Source of the DNA: an uncultured Asticcacaulis sp.
Lineage (GTDB): Bacteria > Pseudomonadota > Alphaproteobacteria > Caulobacterales > Caulobacteraceae
Direction: 5' to 3'
NCBI GenBank assembly: GCA_946480125.1
Contig: CAMLIY010000079.1
Coordinates: 1-12,159 of the forward strand
Length of the DNA: 12,159 bases
Of this stretch, positions 1 to 5,713 are shown one piece after another (position 1 is the first letter of the stretch; every line of letters begins with the position of its first letter). The notes beneath the pieces were generated by a model. The model was not told the DNA's origin, made no database searches, and worked only from the letters and a program-made list of their open reading frames with translations. Position numbers and translations under genes: made by a program.

Positions 1-73
1 CCGCAATATATGGTGTGAGGGGAATTTCATCTGTCCACAACATATCTATATGTAGGGCCCATGCACTCACATA

Positions 74-82
74 TGTGGATAA
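74..82 (-). promoter_or_regulatory. Perfect DnaA-box match (TTATCCACA)
   Basis: On the minus strand this reads TTATCCACA, an exact match to the DnaA box consensus TTATNCACA. A second, 7-of-9 match (CTGTCCACA) lies on the plus strand at 31-39, so the two face each other. Between and beside them are the short palindromes ACATAT-CT-ATATGT (40-53) and CACATATGTG (68-77). A single exact nine-base match is expected now and then by chance, so binding is a possibility and not a demonstrated fact. There is no array of boxes and no long AT-rich unwinding region of the kind expected at an origin. Confidence 0.3.
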
Positions 83-143
83 GCGTCACATTCAGCAGCG
101 ATGCGCATTGTGCGGAAAACCGGGCATTCTGCTGCCGTGAATC

Positions 144-175
144 AGAACGGCGGCCCTTCGCAGAGCCGCCGTTCT
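144..175 (-). terminator. Hairpin 3' of the alcohol dehydrogenase gene
   Basis: A perfect 11-bp inverted repeat: AGAACGGCGGC (144-154) and GCCGCCGTTCT (165-175) with a 10-base loop. It begins 30 bases past the stop codon of the minus-strand alcohol dehydrogenase gene, the usual place for a transcription terminator. No real T-tract follows on either strand (only a short TATATAG stretch on the plus side), so it may be a weak or Rho-assisted terminator, or an mRNA 3'-end stabiliser. It may also serve whatever gene lies to the left of the window. Confidence 0.55.
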
Positions 176-205
176 ATATAGTCTAAATGGGGAATCTTCG
201 CTGTT

Positions 206-1264
206 TTACAAGGCGTCAGCGCCCAGCGTCGCCATATCGATGGTGAAGCGATACTTGACGTCCGATTTCAGCATCCGCTCGTAGGCGGCGTTAATGTCCT
301 TGATATTAATGACCTCGACATCGGCGGTGATCCCGTGCTCCGCGCAGAAATCGAGCATCTCCTGGGTTTCGGCGATGCCGCCGATACCCGACCCGGCGAA
401 TGACCGGCGCGCCATCAGCAGCGGGAAGGCCGCGACCTGCATCGGCCGCTCCGGCGCACCCACCAGGCACATCGTGCCGTCGCGCTTCAACAGCATGAGA
501 TAGGCATTGATGTCGTGATCGGCCGATACGCAATCAAGAATGAAATCGAACGATCCGGCATGCGCGGCCATTTCGTCGGCATTTTTTGATATCACGACCT
601 CATTGGCGCCGAGGCGCTTGCCGTCCTCTATCTTGCCCGGCGAGGTGGTGAACAGCACGACATGGGCGCCGAAGGCGTGGGCGAACTTGACACCCATGTG
701 GCCGAGACCGCCAAGACCGACAATGCCGACCTTCATGCCCGGCCCGACCTTCCAGTGGCGCAACGGCGACCAAGTGGTGATGCCGGCGCAGAGCAGCGGC
801 GCCACGGCCGCCGGATCGAGCTTTTCGGACACCTTCAGCACGAAGCCTTCGTAGACTGTAATACTTTTGGAATAGCCGCCGTGGGTAGTGCCACCCAGAT
901 ACTTATCGGGCGAACCGAAGGTCTGGATATTGCCGACCTCGCAATATTGCTCCAGGCCCTCCTTGCAATTGCCGCACACACGGCAGGAATCGACCATACA
1001 ACCGACACCGACCAGATCGCCTTCCTTGAATTTCGTGACGGCCGAGCCGACCTTGGCGACGCGACCGAGGATTTCATGCCCCGGCACCACCGGATAGGTC
1101 GTCATGCCCCACTCGTTACGCGCCGTATGCAGATCCGAGTGGCAGACGCCGCAATAGAGTATATCGATCTGTACGTCTTCCGGCGTCGGATCGCGCCGGT
1201 CTATGGTCAGCTGGCCCAAAGGCTGGTCGTTAGAGGGCGCGGCATAGGCTTCGCAGCGGAACAT
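206..1264 (-). CDS. Zinc-dependent NAD(P) alcohol dehydrogenase, CAD/YahK type
   Basis: A 352-residue medium-chain dehydrogenase/reductase, full length for the family; likely a cytosolic aldehyde reductase/alcohol dehydrogenase. The GroES-like domain carries the catalytic zinc ligands Cys41 (in CGVCHSDLH), His63 with Glu64 (in PGHE) and Cys159. The structural zinc site is the four-cysteine lobe Cys94, Cys97, Cys100 and Cys108. The Rossmann fold begins at GLGGLG (183-188). The end of the second beta strand reads FTTSPGK with no acidic residue, which in the cinnamyl-alcohol dehydrogenase branch goes with NADPH preference (inference). The ATG is preceded by AGGA about eight bases upstream. The physiological substrate cannot be told from sequence; the branch reduces a broad range of aldehydes. 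The gene lies 73 bp downstream of an XRE regulator on the same strand, which could be its regulator or read-through partner. I found no convincing sigma-70 promoter in that gap. Confidence 0.93.
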   Translation of the reverse strand: MFRCEAYAAPSNDQPLGQLTIDRRDPTPEDVQIDILYCGVCHSDLHTARNEWGMTTYPVVPGHEILGRVAKVGSAVTKFKEGDLVGVGCMVDSCRVCGNCKEGLEQYCEVGNIQTFGSPDKYLGGTTHGGYSKSITVYEGFVLKVSEKLDPAAVAPLLCAGITTWSPLRHWKVGPGMKVGIVGLGGLGHMGVKFAHAFGAHVVLFTTSPGKIEDGKRLGANEVVISKNADEMAAHAGSFDFILDCVSADHDINAYLMLLKRDGTMCLVGAPERPMQVAAFPLLMARRSFAGSGIGGIAETQEMLDFCAEHGITADVEVINIKDINAAYERMLKSDVKYRFTIDMATLGADAL

Positions 1265-1337
1265 GGGCGTTATCCTGTCATTAGGGGAGAGTTCTACAGG
1301 TAGGCCGATCCCTTTTCATTACAAGGCACGTCACCAT

Positions 1338-1757
1338 CTATTCACATATAGATTCCCCTGCCCGCGCTTTTGTTGCGGGTTGAAGCGCTTTGGTCGTGAC
1401 CAGCAACAGGCGCAGCCGGTCTTCCGGCCATTTTCGCAATTGTTCAAACAGCTCCGGATGACGGCCGTACAAAACGTGCGCGTCGTGAAGCCAGCTTGCG
1501 CCGGCTGGCGCCTCAATCCACTCACCCCGCGGCATCAGATCGCCAGCGTCACACTTCAATACACGGCTTATTTCATACAGCCTGGAAGCGCTAACCCGGT
1601 TCGCCCCGCGCTCATATTTCTGTATCTGCTGGAAGGTGAGATTGACGGCCGCCGCCAGCGCTTCCTGCGAAATATGCAAAGCGCGCCGCCGGCGACGGAT
1701 ATTATGGCCGACTGCCACATCGACAATATGCGGCCCTTTTAACTTGATTTCAGGCAC
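1338..1757 (-). CDS. XRE-family transcriptional regulator (paralogue A)
   Basis: A 139-residue DNA-binding regulator. The Cro/CI-type helix-turn-helix spans roughly residues 17-71, with recognition-helix region TFQQIQKYERG (41-51). A helical C-terminal segment follows, with a LFEQLRKWPED motif near residue 105. It is a clear paralogue of the gene at 2452-2877: both share PHIVDVAVG before the HTH, QKYERGANRVSAS inside it, and an LF..L...PED.LRLL tail. The start is GTG. Conservation of PHIVDVAVG with the paralogue requires a start at or near here, and GGGA lies seven bases upstream. A large AT-rich inverted repeat sits directly upstream (1772-1799) and is a likely self-operator. The targets are unknown; the alcohol dehydrogenase gene 73 bp downstream is a candidate. 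The HTH family call is firm; the specific role is not. Confidence 0.88.
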   Translation of the reverse strand: MPEIKLKGPHIVDVAVGHNIRRRRRALHISQEALAAAVNLTFQQIQKYERGANRVSASRLYEISRVLKCDAGDLMPRGEWIEAPAGASWLHDAHVLYGRHPELFEQLRKWPEDRLRLLLVTTKALQPATKARAGESICE

Positions 1758-1771
1758 GGCTACGTCCCGTT

Positions 1772-1799
1772 ATAATTTCAACTTTTAAATTGAAATTAT
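1772..1799. promoter_or_regulatory. Inverted repeat, likely operator of XRE paralogue A
   Basis: The arms ATAATTTCAA (1772-1781) and TTGAAATTAT (1790-1799) are perfect inverted copies around the eight-base centre CTTTTAAA. The site ends 14 bases upstream of the GTG start at 1757, in the 60-bp gap between two regulator genes. It is almost pure AT in otherwise GC-rich DNA, and on the minus strand it runs into TATAAC, which could be a -10 element. A dimeric HTH protein binding here would block transcription of the gene. It has no GC-rich stem, so it is more like an operator than a terminator. The sequence AAGTTGAAATT on its minus strand recurs as AAGTTGTAATT upstream of the paralogue. Confidence 0.6.
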
Positions 1800-1817
1800 C
1801 ACCCAAAAGACAGGGCG

Positions 1818-2372
1818 TCAATCGCCACGCAGGAGGATGCGATGAAGCGCCCGCACATGGGAGTGAAGCACCTGCTCCGTACTTTCGGGGTTGACGCGCT
1901 TGAAATACAGGAACCCGTCGCGTTCGCGCTCATACAGCCGAACCTGACGGGCACCATCCTTCAATTCGACAACACATCCTTCCAGGCGCTTGGGCTGACG
2001 TCCACGCTGGAAGAAGACCCTTTCCCCCGGTTCGCACCACGGCGCCATGCTCTCATCGGAAACGATATGACTTTCCAATTCCGCTGGAAAACCTTGCCAC
2101 CATGGGGACGCACGTTGAAATCGCGTCGCCAGGGGATCTTCGGAAACCGAATAGAGCTCGCGGTCCAGATCAGCCTCGCTGGCGCCAACCGCCCGCAAAT
2201 AAAGCGCCACCCGCTCGTCCGGCCACGTGGCGGCGGCGTTCTCCCAGCGGCTGATGGCCTGGGCCGAAACACCGACATCGGCCTGTAACTCAACCAGCGA
2301 TTTGCCGGCGCGCTGGCGCAACAGTTTCATGGCGGAAGCAAAGGCGGGATCTTTGGCGGCGTGTCGTCTCAT
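1818..2372 (-). CDS. XRE regulator with degenerate S24/LexA-like C-terminal domain
   Basis: About 184 residues. The N-terminal helix-turn-helix covers roughly residues 12-62, with recognition-helix region SAQAISRWEN (36-45). The C-terminal half resembles the dimerisation/peptidase domain of LexA and phage CI repressors: SDESMAPWCEPGERV matches the family's nucleophile motif (Ser108). The lysine expected in the later V-K-R-L strand appears to be arginine (Arg145, in QVRLYER), and I see no Ala-Gly cleavage dipeptide between the domains. Self-cleavage is therefore doubtful, and the domain may serve only for dimerisation or ligand sensing. The start is uncertain: the ATG at 2372 is preferred, but an in-frame GTG at 2396 would add eight residues, and neither has a strong Shine-Dalgarno. 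It lies between two paralogous XRE genes on the same strand. It is not related closely to them, and no phage genes surround it. Confidence 0.8.
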   Translation of the reverse strand: MRRHAAKDPAFASAMKLLRQRAGKSLVELQADVGVSAQAISRWENAAATWPDERVALYLRAVGASEADLDRELYSVSEDPLATRFQRASPWWQGFPAELESHIVSDESMAPWCEPGERVFFQRGRQPKRLEGCVVELKDGARQVRLYERERDGFLYFKRVNPESTEQVLHSHVRALHRILLRGD

Positions 2373-2451
2373 ACCGCCATCATTAACGAGACCCACGCAA
2401 ACGCTACCGCTAAAAAATCACCCTTATAAACCTATATCAACCCGCAGACAC

Positions 2452-2877
2452 TCATACAACACCCTCACGGTTGTGCAAATCGCGCAATGACGTTTCAGGA
2501 CTCAGGGCCTGCAACCCCGCAACAAGCAGACGCAGGTTGTCCTCCGGCAGGGCAATCAGGGCTTCGAACAGACGCGGATGCAGGGTATGCAATACGCGCG
2601 CATCCGTCATCCATTTGGGTGTTTTTTCATCCCGGTACCAGTCAGGCGCCGGCATCAGATCAGAAGGATGACATTTGAATGTGCGGCAGATTTCAAAAAG
2701 ACATGATGCACTGACCCGGTTGGCGCCGCGTTCATATTTCTGCACTTGCTGAAAGGTGACGTCGATCGCCTCCGCCAACGCCTCCTGGGACATTTTCAAG
2801 GCGCGGCGGCGCAGACGGATATTCGCGCCTACCGCAACATCAACAATATGCGGCATGGTCTTGGCGGGCTTCGACAT
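2452..2877 (-). CDS. XRE-family transcriptional regulator (paralogue B)
   Basis: A 141-residue Cro/CI-type regulator, paralogous to the product of 1338-1757. The HTH lies at about residues 17-71 (TFQQVQKYERGANRVSAS), preceded by PHIVDVAVGANIR. The C-terminal helical region holds LFEALIALPEDNLRLL. The start ATG at 2877 is well supported by GGAG (plus coordinates 2884-2887) six bases upstream. It is the first gene of a same-strand block of three small regulators separated by 55-80 bp gaps. The 178-bp region upstream is AT-rich and contains an imperfect 20-bp palindrome (2972-2991) and an AACAC-A-GTGTT repeat (2951-2961), suggesting autoregulation or control by another HTH protein. Targets are unknown. 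Confidence 0.9.
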   Translation of the reverse strand: MSKPAKTMPHIVDVAVGANIRLRRRALKMSQEALAEAIDVTFQQVQKYERGANRVSASCLFEICRTFKCHPSDLMPAPDWYRDEKTPKWMTDARVLHTLHPRLFEALIALPEDNLRLLVAGLQALSPETSLRDLHNREGVV

Positions 2878-2950
2878 AAATTACTCCGTGATTTATTCTG
2901 ACACGCAGGCTGGCAACGCCGTGCGCGGCACACTCAAGGCGAGAATAATG

Positions 2951-2961
2951 AACACAGTGTT
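2951..2961. promoter_or_regulatory. Short palindrome AACAC-A-GTGTT upstream of XRE paralogue B
   Basis: A perfect 5+1+5 inverted repeat about 75 bases upstream of the regulator's ATG. It fits the size of a Cro/CI-type operator and lies where a promoter for the gene would be expected. It is short enough to occur by chance. Confidence 0.3.
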
Positions 2962-2971
2962 AATCAAGGTT

Positions 2972-2991
2972 GTTATTATTGCAATTACAAC
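2972..2991. promoter_or_regulatory. 20-bp imperfect palindrome, possible XRE operator
   Basis: The minus strand reads GTTGTAATTGCAATAATAAC, symmetric in 8 of 10 base pairs around the core ATTGCAAT. Its half GTTGTAATT is one base different from GTTGAAATT in the inverted repeat upstream of the paralogous regulator at 1338-1757. Shared half-sites upstream of two paralogous HTH genes suggest that one or both proteins bind them. The surrounding 2960-3015 segment is strongly AT-rich compared with the rest of the window, and contains a further repeat TAAGCG (2993-2998) / CGCTTA (3015-3020). Confidence 0.45.
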
Positions 2992-3055
2992 TTAAGCGTT
3001 ATTATTTTATTTTTCGCTTAGTCGCGACCGCATTCGAAGAAATCGCAAAGCCTGG

Positions 3056-4468
3056 CTATAGCTTATAAGCCGCTTTGGGCAGATTATAGGTCAGATCCCT
3101 GATGACGGCGGCTGCGTCTTCTAGAGGCAGGCGGTGCTCGGCGACGAGACGCGCCAGGAACGCCGAGTCGACACGCCTTGCCACATCATGACGCGCCGGA
3201 ATCGACAGGAAGGCGCGGGTATCGTCATTGAACCCGACCGTATTGTAGAAACCGGCTGTTTCGGTCACCTGCTCGCGGAAACGCATCATGCCTTCAGGTG
3301 AATCGTGGAACCACCATGACGGACCGAGCTTCAGCACCGGGTAATGACCAGCCAGTGGCGCCAGTTCACGGGCATAACTGGTCTCGTCGAGCGTAAACAG
3401 GATGACCGTCAGGTTCTTTTCGTTGCCGAACGCATCAAGCAGTGGTTTCAGCGCATGAACATAGCCGGTCGGCATCGGGATATCAGCCCCCTTGTCGCGG
3501 CCATACTTATCAAACACCTGGGCATTGTGATTGCGATAGGCGCCGGGATGGATCTGCATGGTCAGGCCATCATCAAGCGACATCCGCGCCATCTCCGTCA
3601 GCATCTGGGCACGGAACAGTTCGGCATCTTCGGCAGACACATGCTTTTTCAGTACACGATGGAACAGGTCCTTGGCGTCGGAATGCGAGAGATTGGCCGT
3701 CTGCGCCGTCGGGTGACCGTGGTCGGTTGAGGTGGCGCCGTGGGCCATGAAGACATCGCGGCGCTTGCGGTGGGCGGCCAGGTAGCCTTTCCAGCTATGG
3801 ACATCCTCGTCGGTCAGGTCGGCAAATTGCGCCAGTTTGTGGTGGAAATCCTCATGCTCCGGATCAATAACCGGATCAGGGCGATAAGCGGTAACCACGC
3901 GGCCCTTCCAGCCGGACGCCTTGATCTTGGCATGATGTTCCAGCGTGTCGGTCGGGCCTTCCGTGGTGGCCAGAAGCTCGATATTGAACCGCTCAAAAAG
4001 CGCGCGCGGGCGGTAGGCCTCAGAGGCCAGCAGTTCGCCGATCCGGTCGAAATAGAAATCGGCGGTCGTCTCGTCGAGCGCCACTTCGAAGCCCATGATT
4101 TCACCGAAGACATGCGACATCCACATGAAGGAGGGCGTGCCGCGAAAGAGATGCTGATTGGCGGCGTAGATATGCCAGGCCTTGCGCGCATCGGCGTCGG
4201 AAGGGCCGTCCTTCGAGCCGACACCGACCGCATCCATGTCGATACCCTGGCTATACAGCATCCGGTAAATATAGTGGTCCGGCGCCAGAAACAGGGCGGT
4301 GGCATTCTCGAACGGCTGGTTATCGGCAAACCACGACGGGTCGGTATGGCCGTGCGGCGACAGGATCGGCAAGGCCTTCACGCTGGCATAGAGATCACGG
4401 GCGATGGCGCGCTGGACCGGATCACTGGAGAACAGACGGTCTGCGTGGAGGTAAAGCGGATTGGACAT
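3056..4468 (-). CDS. uxaC: Uronate (glucuronate/galacturonate) isomerase
   Basis: Converts D-glucuronate to D-fructuronate and D-galacturonate to D-tagaturonate, the first cytosolic step of hexuronate breakdown (EC 5.3.1.12). The protein belongs to the amidohydrolase superfamily. The metal-binding HxH is His39 and His41 in LSPHGHTDPSWF, and further family signatures are DHYIYRML (64-71) and RGTPSFMWMSHVF (109-121). With the ATG at 4468 it is 470 residues, the length of E. coli UxaC, and AGGG lies seven bases upstream. An in-frame upstream ATG at 4576 would add 36 residues, run into the LacI gene and cover the operator, so I reject it. The gene lies 64 bp downstream of the LacI-family gene on the same strand, but the gap holds a TTGTCA -35-like element and an operator-like site, so it probably has its own repressed promoter. 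No clear terminator follows. Confidence 0.96.
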   Translation of the reverse strand: MSNPLYLHADRLFSSDPVQRAIARDLYASVKALPILSPHGHTDPSWFADNQPFENATALFLAPDHYIYRMLYSQGIDMDAVGVGSKDGPSDADARKAWHIYAANQHLFRGTPSFMWMSHVFGEIMGFEVALDETTADFYFDRIGELLASEAYRPRALFERFNIELLATTEGPTDTLEHHAKIKASGWKGRVVTAYRPDPVIDPEHEDFHHKLAQFADLTDEDVHSWKGYLAAHRKRRDVFMAHGATSTDHGHPTAQTANLSHSDAKDLFHRVLKKHVSAEDAELFRAQMLTEMARMSLDDGLTMQIHPGAYRNHNAQVFDKYGRDKGADIPMPTGYVHALKPLLDAFGNEKNLTVILFTLDETSYARELAPLAGHYPVLKLGPSWWFHDSPEGMMRFREQVTETAGFYNTVGFNDDTRAFLSIPARHDVARRVDSAFLARLVAEHRLPLEDAAAVIRDLTYNLPKAAYKL

Positions 4469-4496
4469 GGATCGACCCTGAGAGAATTTGACGCAT

Positions 4497-4512
4497 AGGT
4501 AACCGGTGTCAT
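4497..4512. promoter_or_regulatory. Probable LacI-family operator in the uxaC promoter
   Basis: The minus strand reads ATGACACCGGTTACCT. Its first 11 bases, ATGACACCGGT, are identical to the palindromic operator candidate upstream of uxaA (5669-5684); the second half-site is degenerate. It lies 28 bp upstream of the uxaC ATG and six bases downstream of TTGTCA (plus coordinates 4519-4524), a five-of-six match to the -35 consensus. Repressor bound here would cover the promoter spacer. The central CG with flanking symmetry is typical of LacI/GalR operators. Confidence 0.7.
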
Positions 4513-4525
4513 CGGGTTTGACAAC

Positions 4526-4540
4526 AGGCTTTTTAAGCCT
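4526..4540 (-). terminator. Weak hairpin over the LacI-gene stop codon
   Basis: The minus strand reads AGGCTT-AAA-AAGCCT, a 6-bp stem with a three-base loop that includes the TAA stop codon of the LacI-family gene. It is followed by GTTGTC, not a T-run, so at best it is a weak terminator partly separating the regulator from uxaC. Confidence 0.3.
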
Positions 4541-5576
4541 TGCCGGTTGATTCCCGCACCACCAGGCCTGATTCAAAAATTATCTCATGCTTGCGGTTGT
4601 CCTCGTCGGCCAGCAAAGTCGCAGCGGCCGCCCTGGCCATGTCGCGGCTAGGCAGATTGACGGTGGTCAGGGGCGGCGAGACCCGCAATGCCATCGGACT
4701 GTCATCATAACCGCAGATGCTGAGATCGGCGGGTATACGCAGGCCAAGCTCAAAAGCCGCCTTGTAAGCGCCGATGGCCATTTCGTCATTACTGGCGAAG
4801 ATCGCGGTTGGGCGGTCGGGCCGGCTAAGGATTTTCAGTGCGGCGGCGTGACCGGATTCAAACGTATAAGCGCCTTGCGCCTCCAGCTCCCAATCAATAT
4901 CCAGTCCATGCGCCTGAAGCCCCTCGCGGAAGCCGGCCCGGCGCTCAATGGACGAAACATAACCTTCCGGCCCGGTAATGAAACCGATCTGTTTGTGGCC
5001 AAGCAGCGCGAGATGCTCACCGGCGGCGCGGCAGCCAATGCGCTCTTTTGACAGGATGGCATAGCCGCCTTTGGCCGTGGTCGGTTGCAGGGCGGACACC
5101 CGGACATAGTCGACGTCCAGTTCCTCCAGCAGGGCCAGCAGGCGCTTGTCCTCTGAAATCGGCGGCAGAATAATCACCCCGGCCAGGCGCTGGAGTTCGA
5201 TGAAATCGCGTATGTCTTCGATAAACCGCTCGCTGTGACGGTCGCAGGGGTGAACCACCAGTTCGCTGCCGGAACCGCGCAGGGCATCCAGCGCCCCCAT
5301 TTGCATATTGACGACATATTGCGCGTTGGGATTGTCGTAGATCAGGCCGATCAGAAAAGAGCGACGGAAAGCCAGGCCGCGGGCCTGAGGATCCGGCCGG
5401 AAACCGATGCGTTCAATGATGGCGTTGACACTGTCACGCGTTTCGGCCTTGACGCTGGGTGATTTGTTGATAACCCGCGACACCGTTTTTTTGGACACCC
5501 GCGCCAGCCGGGCCACATCGTTGATCGTCGCCTTCTTGCGGCGCTGAATAAATTCCTCGATATCGTCTTCGGACAT
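4533..5576 (-). CDS. LacI-family repressor, probable hexuronate regulator
   Basis: A 347-residue LacI/GalR regulator of full family length. The N-terminal helix-turn-helix is ATINDVARLARVSKKTVSRV (16-35), followed by the hinge region RPDPQARGL (60-68) and a periplasmic-binding-protein-like effector domain (about 74-340). The effector part contains the family signatures FASNDEMAIGAYKAA and ISICGYDDSP-type sequence (here LSICGYDDSP). The ATG at 5576 starts just before the HTH, with AGG about 10 bases upstream. It sits between uxaC and the divergent uxaA operon. Two copies of an ACCGGT-centred palindrome lie at just these two promoters, so the likely role is repression of hexuronate catabolism, relieved by a uronate or pathway intermediate. 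This resembles the LacI-type hexuronate repressor reported in Caulobacter, but the identity and the inducer are inference. Confidence 0.92.
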   Translation of the reverse strand: MSEDDIEEFIQRRKKATINDVARLARVSKKTVSRVINKSPSVKAETRDSVNAIIERIGFRPDPQARGLAFRRSFLIGLIYDNPNAQYVVNMQMGALDALRGSGSELVVHPCDRHSERFIEDIRDFIELQRLAGVIILPPISEDKRLLALLEELDVDYVRVSALQPTTAKGGYAILSKERIGCRAAGEHLALLGHKQIGFITGPEGYVSSIERRAGFREGLQAHGLDIDWELEAQGAYTFESGHAAALKILSRPDRPTAIFASNDEMAIGAYKAAFELGLRIPADLSICGYDDSPMALRVSPPLTTVNLPSRDMARAAAATLLADEDNRKHEIIFESGLVVRESTGKA

Positions 5577-5644
5577 ATTTTTGGGCCTGATCGTCTTGTT
5601 GCGACATGGGTAGCGGGCTTCGTGGTAAGTGAATAGTTATTTTC

Positions 5645-5673
5645 TTGAAATGACCTCGCCACAGGTTTATGAC
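5645..5673 (+). promoter_or_regulatory. Candidate sigma-70 promoter of uxaA
   Basis: TTGAAA (5645-5650) and TATGAC (5668-5673) are separated by exactly 17 bp, four or more of six matches each to the -35 and -10 consensus. The -10 overlaps the first bases of the LacI-type operator at 5669-5684, the standard geometry for repression by steric block. The uxaA start codon is about 40 bp downstream. Confidence 0.55.
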
Positions 5674-5684
5674 ACCGGTATCAT
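5669..5684. promoter_or_regulatory. LacI-family operator in the uxaA/LacI divergent region
   Basis: ATGACACCGGTATCAT is a 16-bp palindrome with a single mismatched pair and a central CG, the form expected for a LacI/GalR operator. It lies in the 137-bp region between the divergent LacI-family gene and uxaA, overlapping the candidate uxaA -10. An 11-base exact copy occurs before uxaC. The site could also mediate autoregulation of the repressor gene. Confidence 0.75.
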
Positions 5685-5713
5685 TATTTGTAAAACACAT
5701 CTTGGAGTTTGGC

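Noticed and set aside
1..205. Possible replication origin because of the DnaA box.
   Set aside because: There is only one perfect box, no cluster, no unwinding element and no origin-linked genes such as dnaA, hemE or parAB.
662..1303. 213-codon open frame on the plus strand opposite the alcohol dehydrogenase.
   Set aside because: It is a shadow of the real gene, whose zinc and nucleotide motifs are intact. The plus-strand translation has no recognisable domain.
1338..2877. Prophage remnant suggested by three XRE/CI-like repressors.
   Set aside because: There is no integrase, attachment site, structural or lysis gene, and the flanking genes are metabolic. No CRISPR array, tRNA, IS element or toxin-antitoxin pair was seen in the window either.
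3740..4498. 252-codon open frame on the plus strand opposite uxaC.
   Set aside because: Antisense shadow in GC-rich coding DNA; the translation shows no family features.
4519..4528. CTGTTGTCAA (minus strand) before uxaC, identical to ten bases of the moaB inverted repeat.
   Set aside because: It has no second arm, and it is explained by the -35 element. Ten-base matches are expected by chance in a window of this size.
4469..4576. N-terminal extension of uxaC by 36 residues from an upstream in-frame ATG.
   Set aside because: It would overlap the LacI-family gene and translate through the operator site. The ATG at 4468 has a Shine-Dalgarno and gives the 470-residue family length.
5669..5713. 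Longer uxaA starting at the ATG at 5669.
   Set aside because: That ATG is part of the operator palindrome and the candidate -10. The ATG at 5714 has GGAG at good spacing and gives normal UxaA length.
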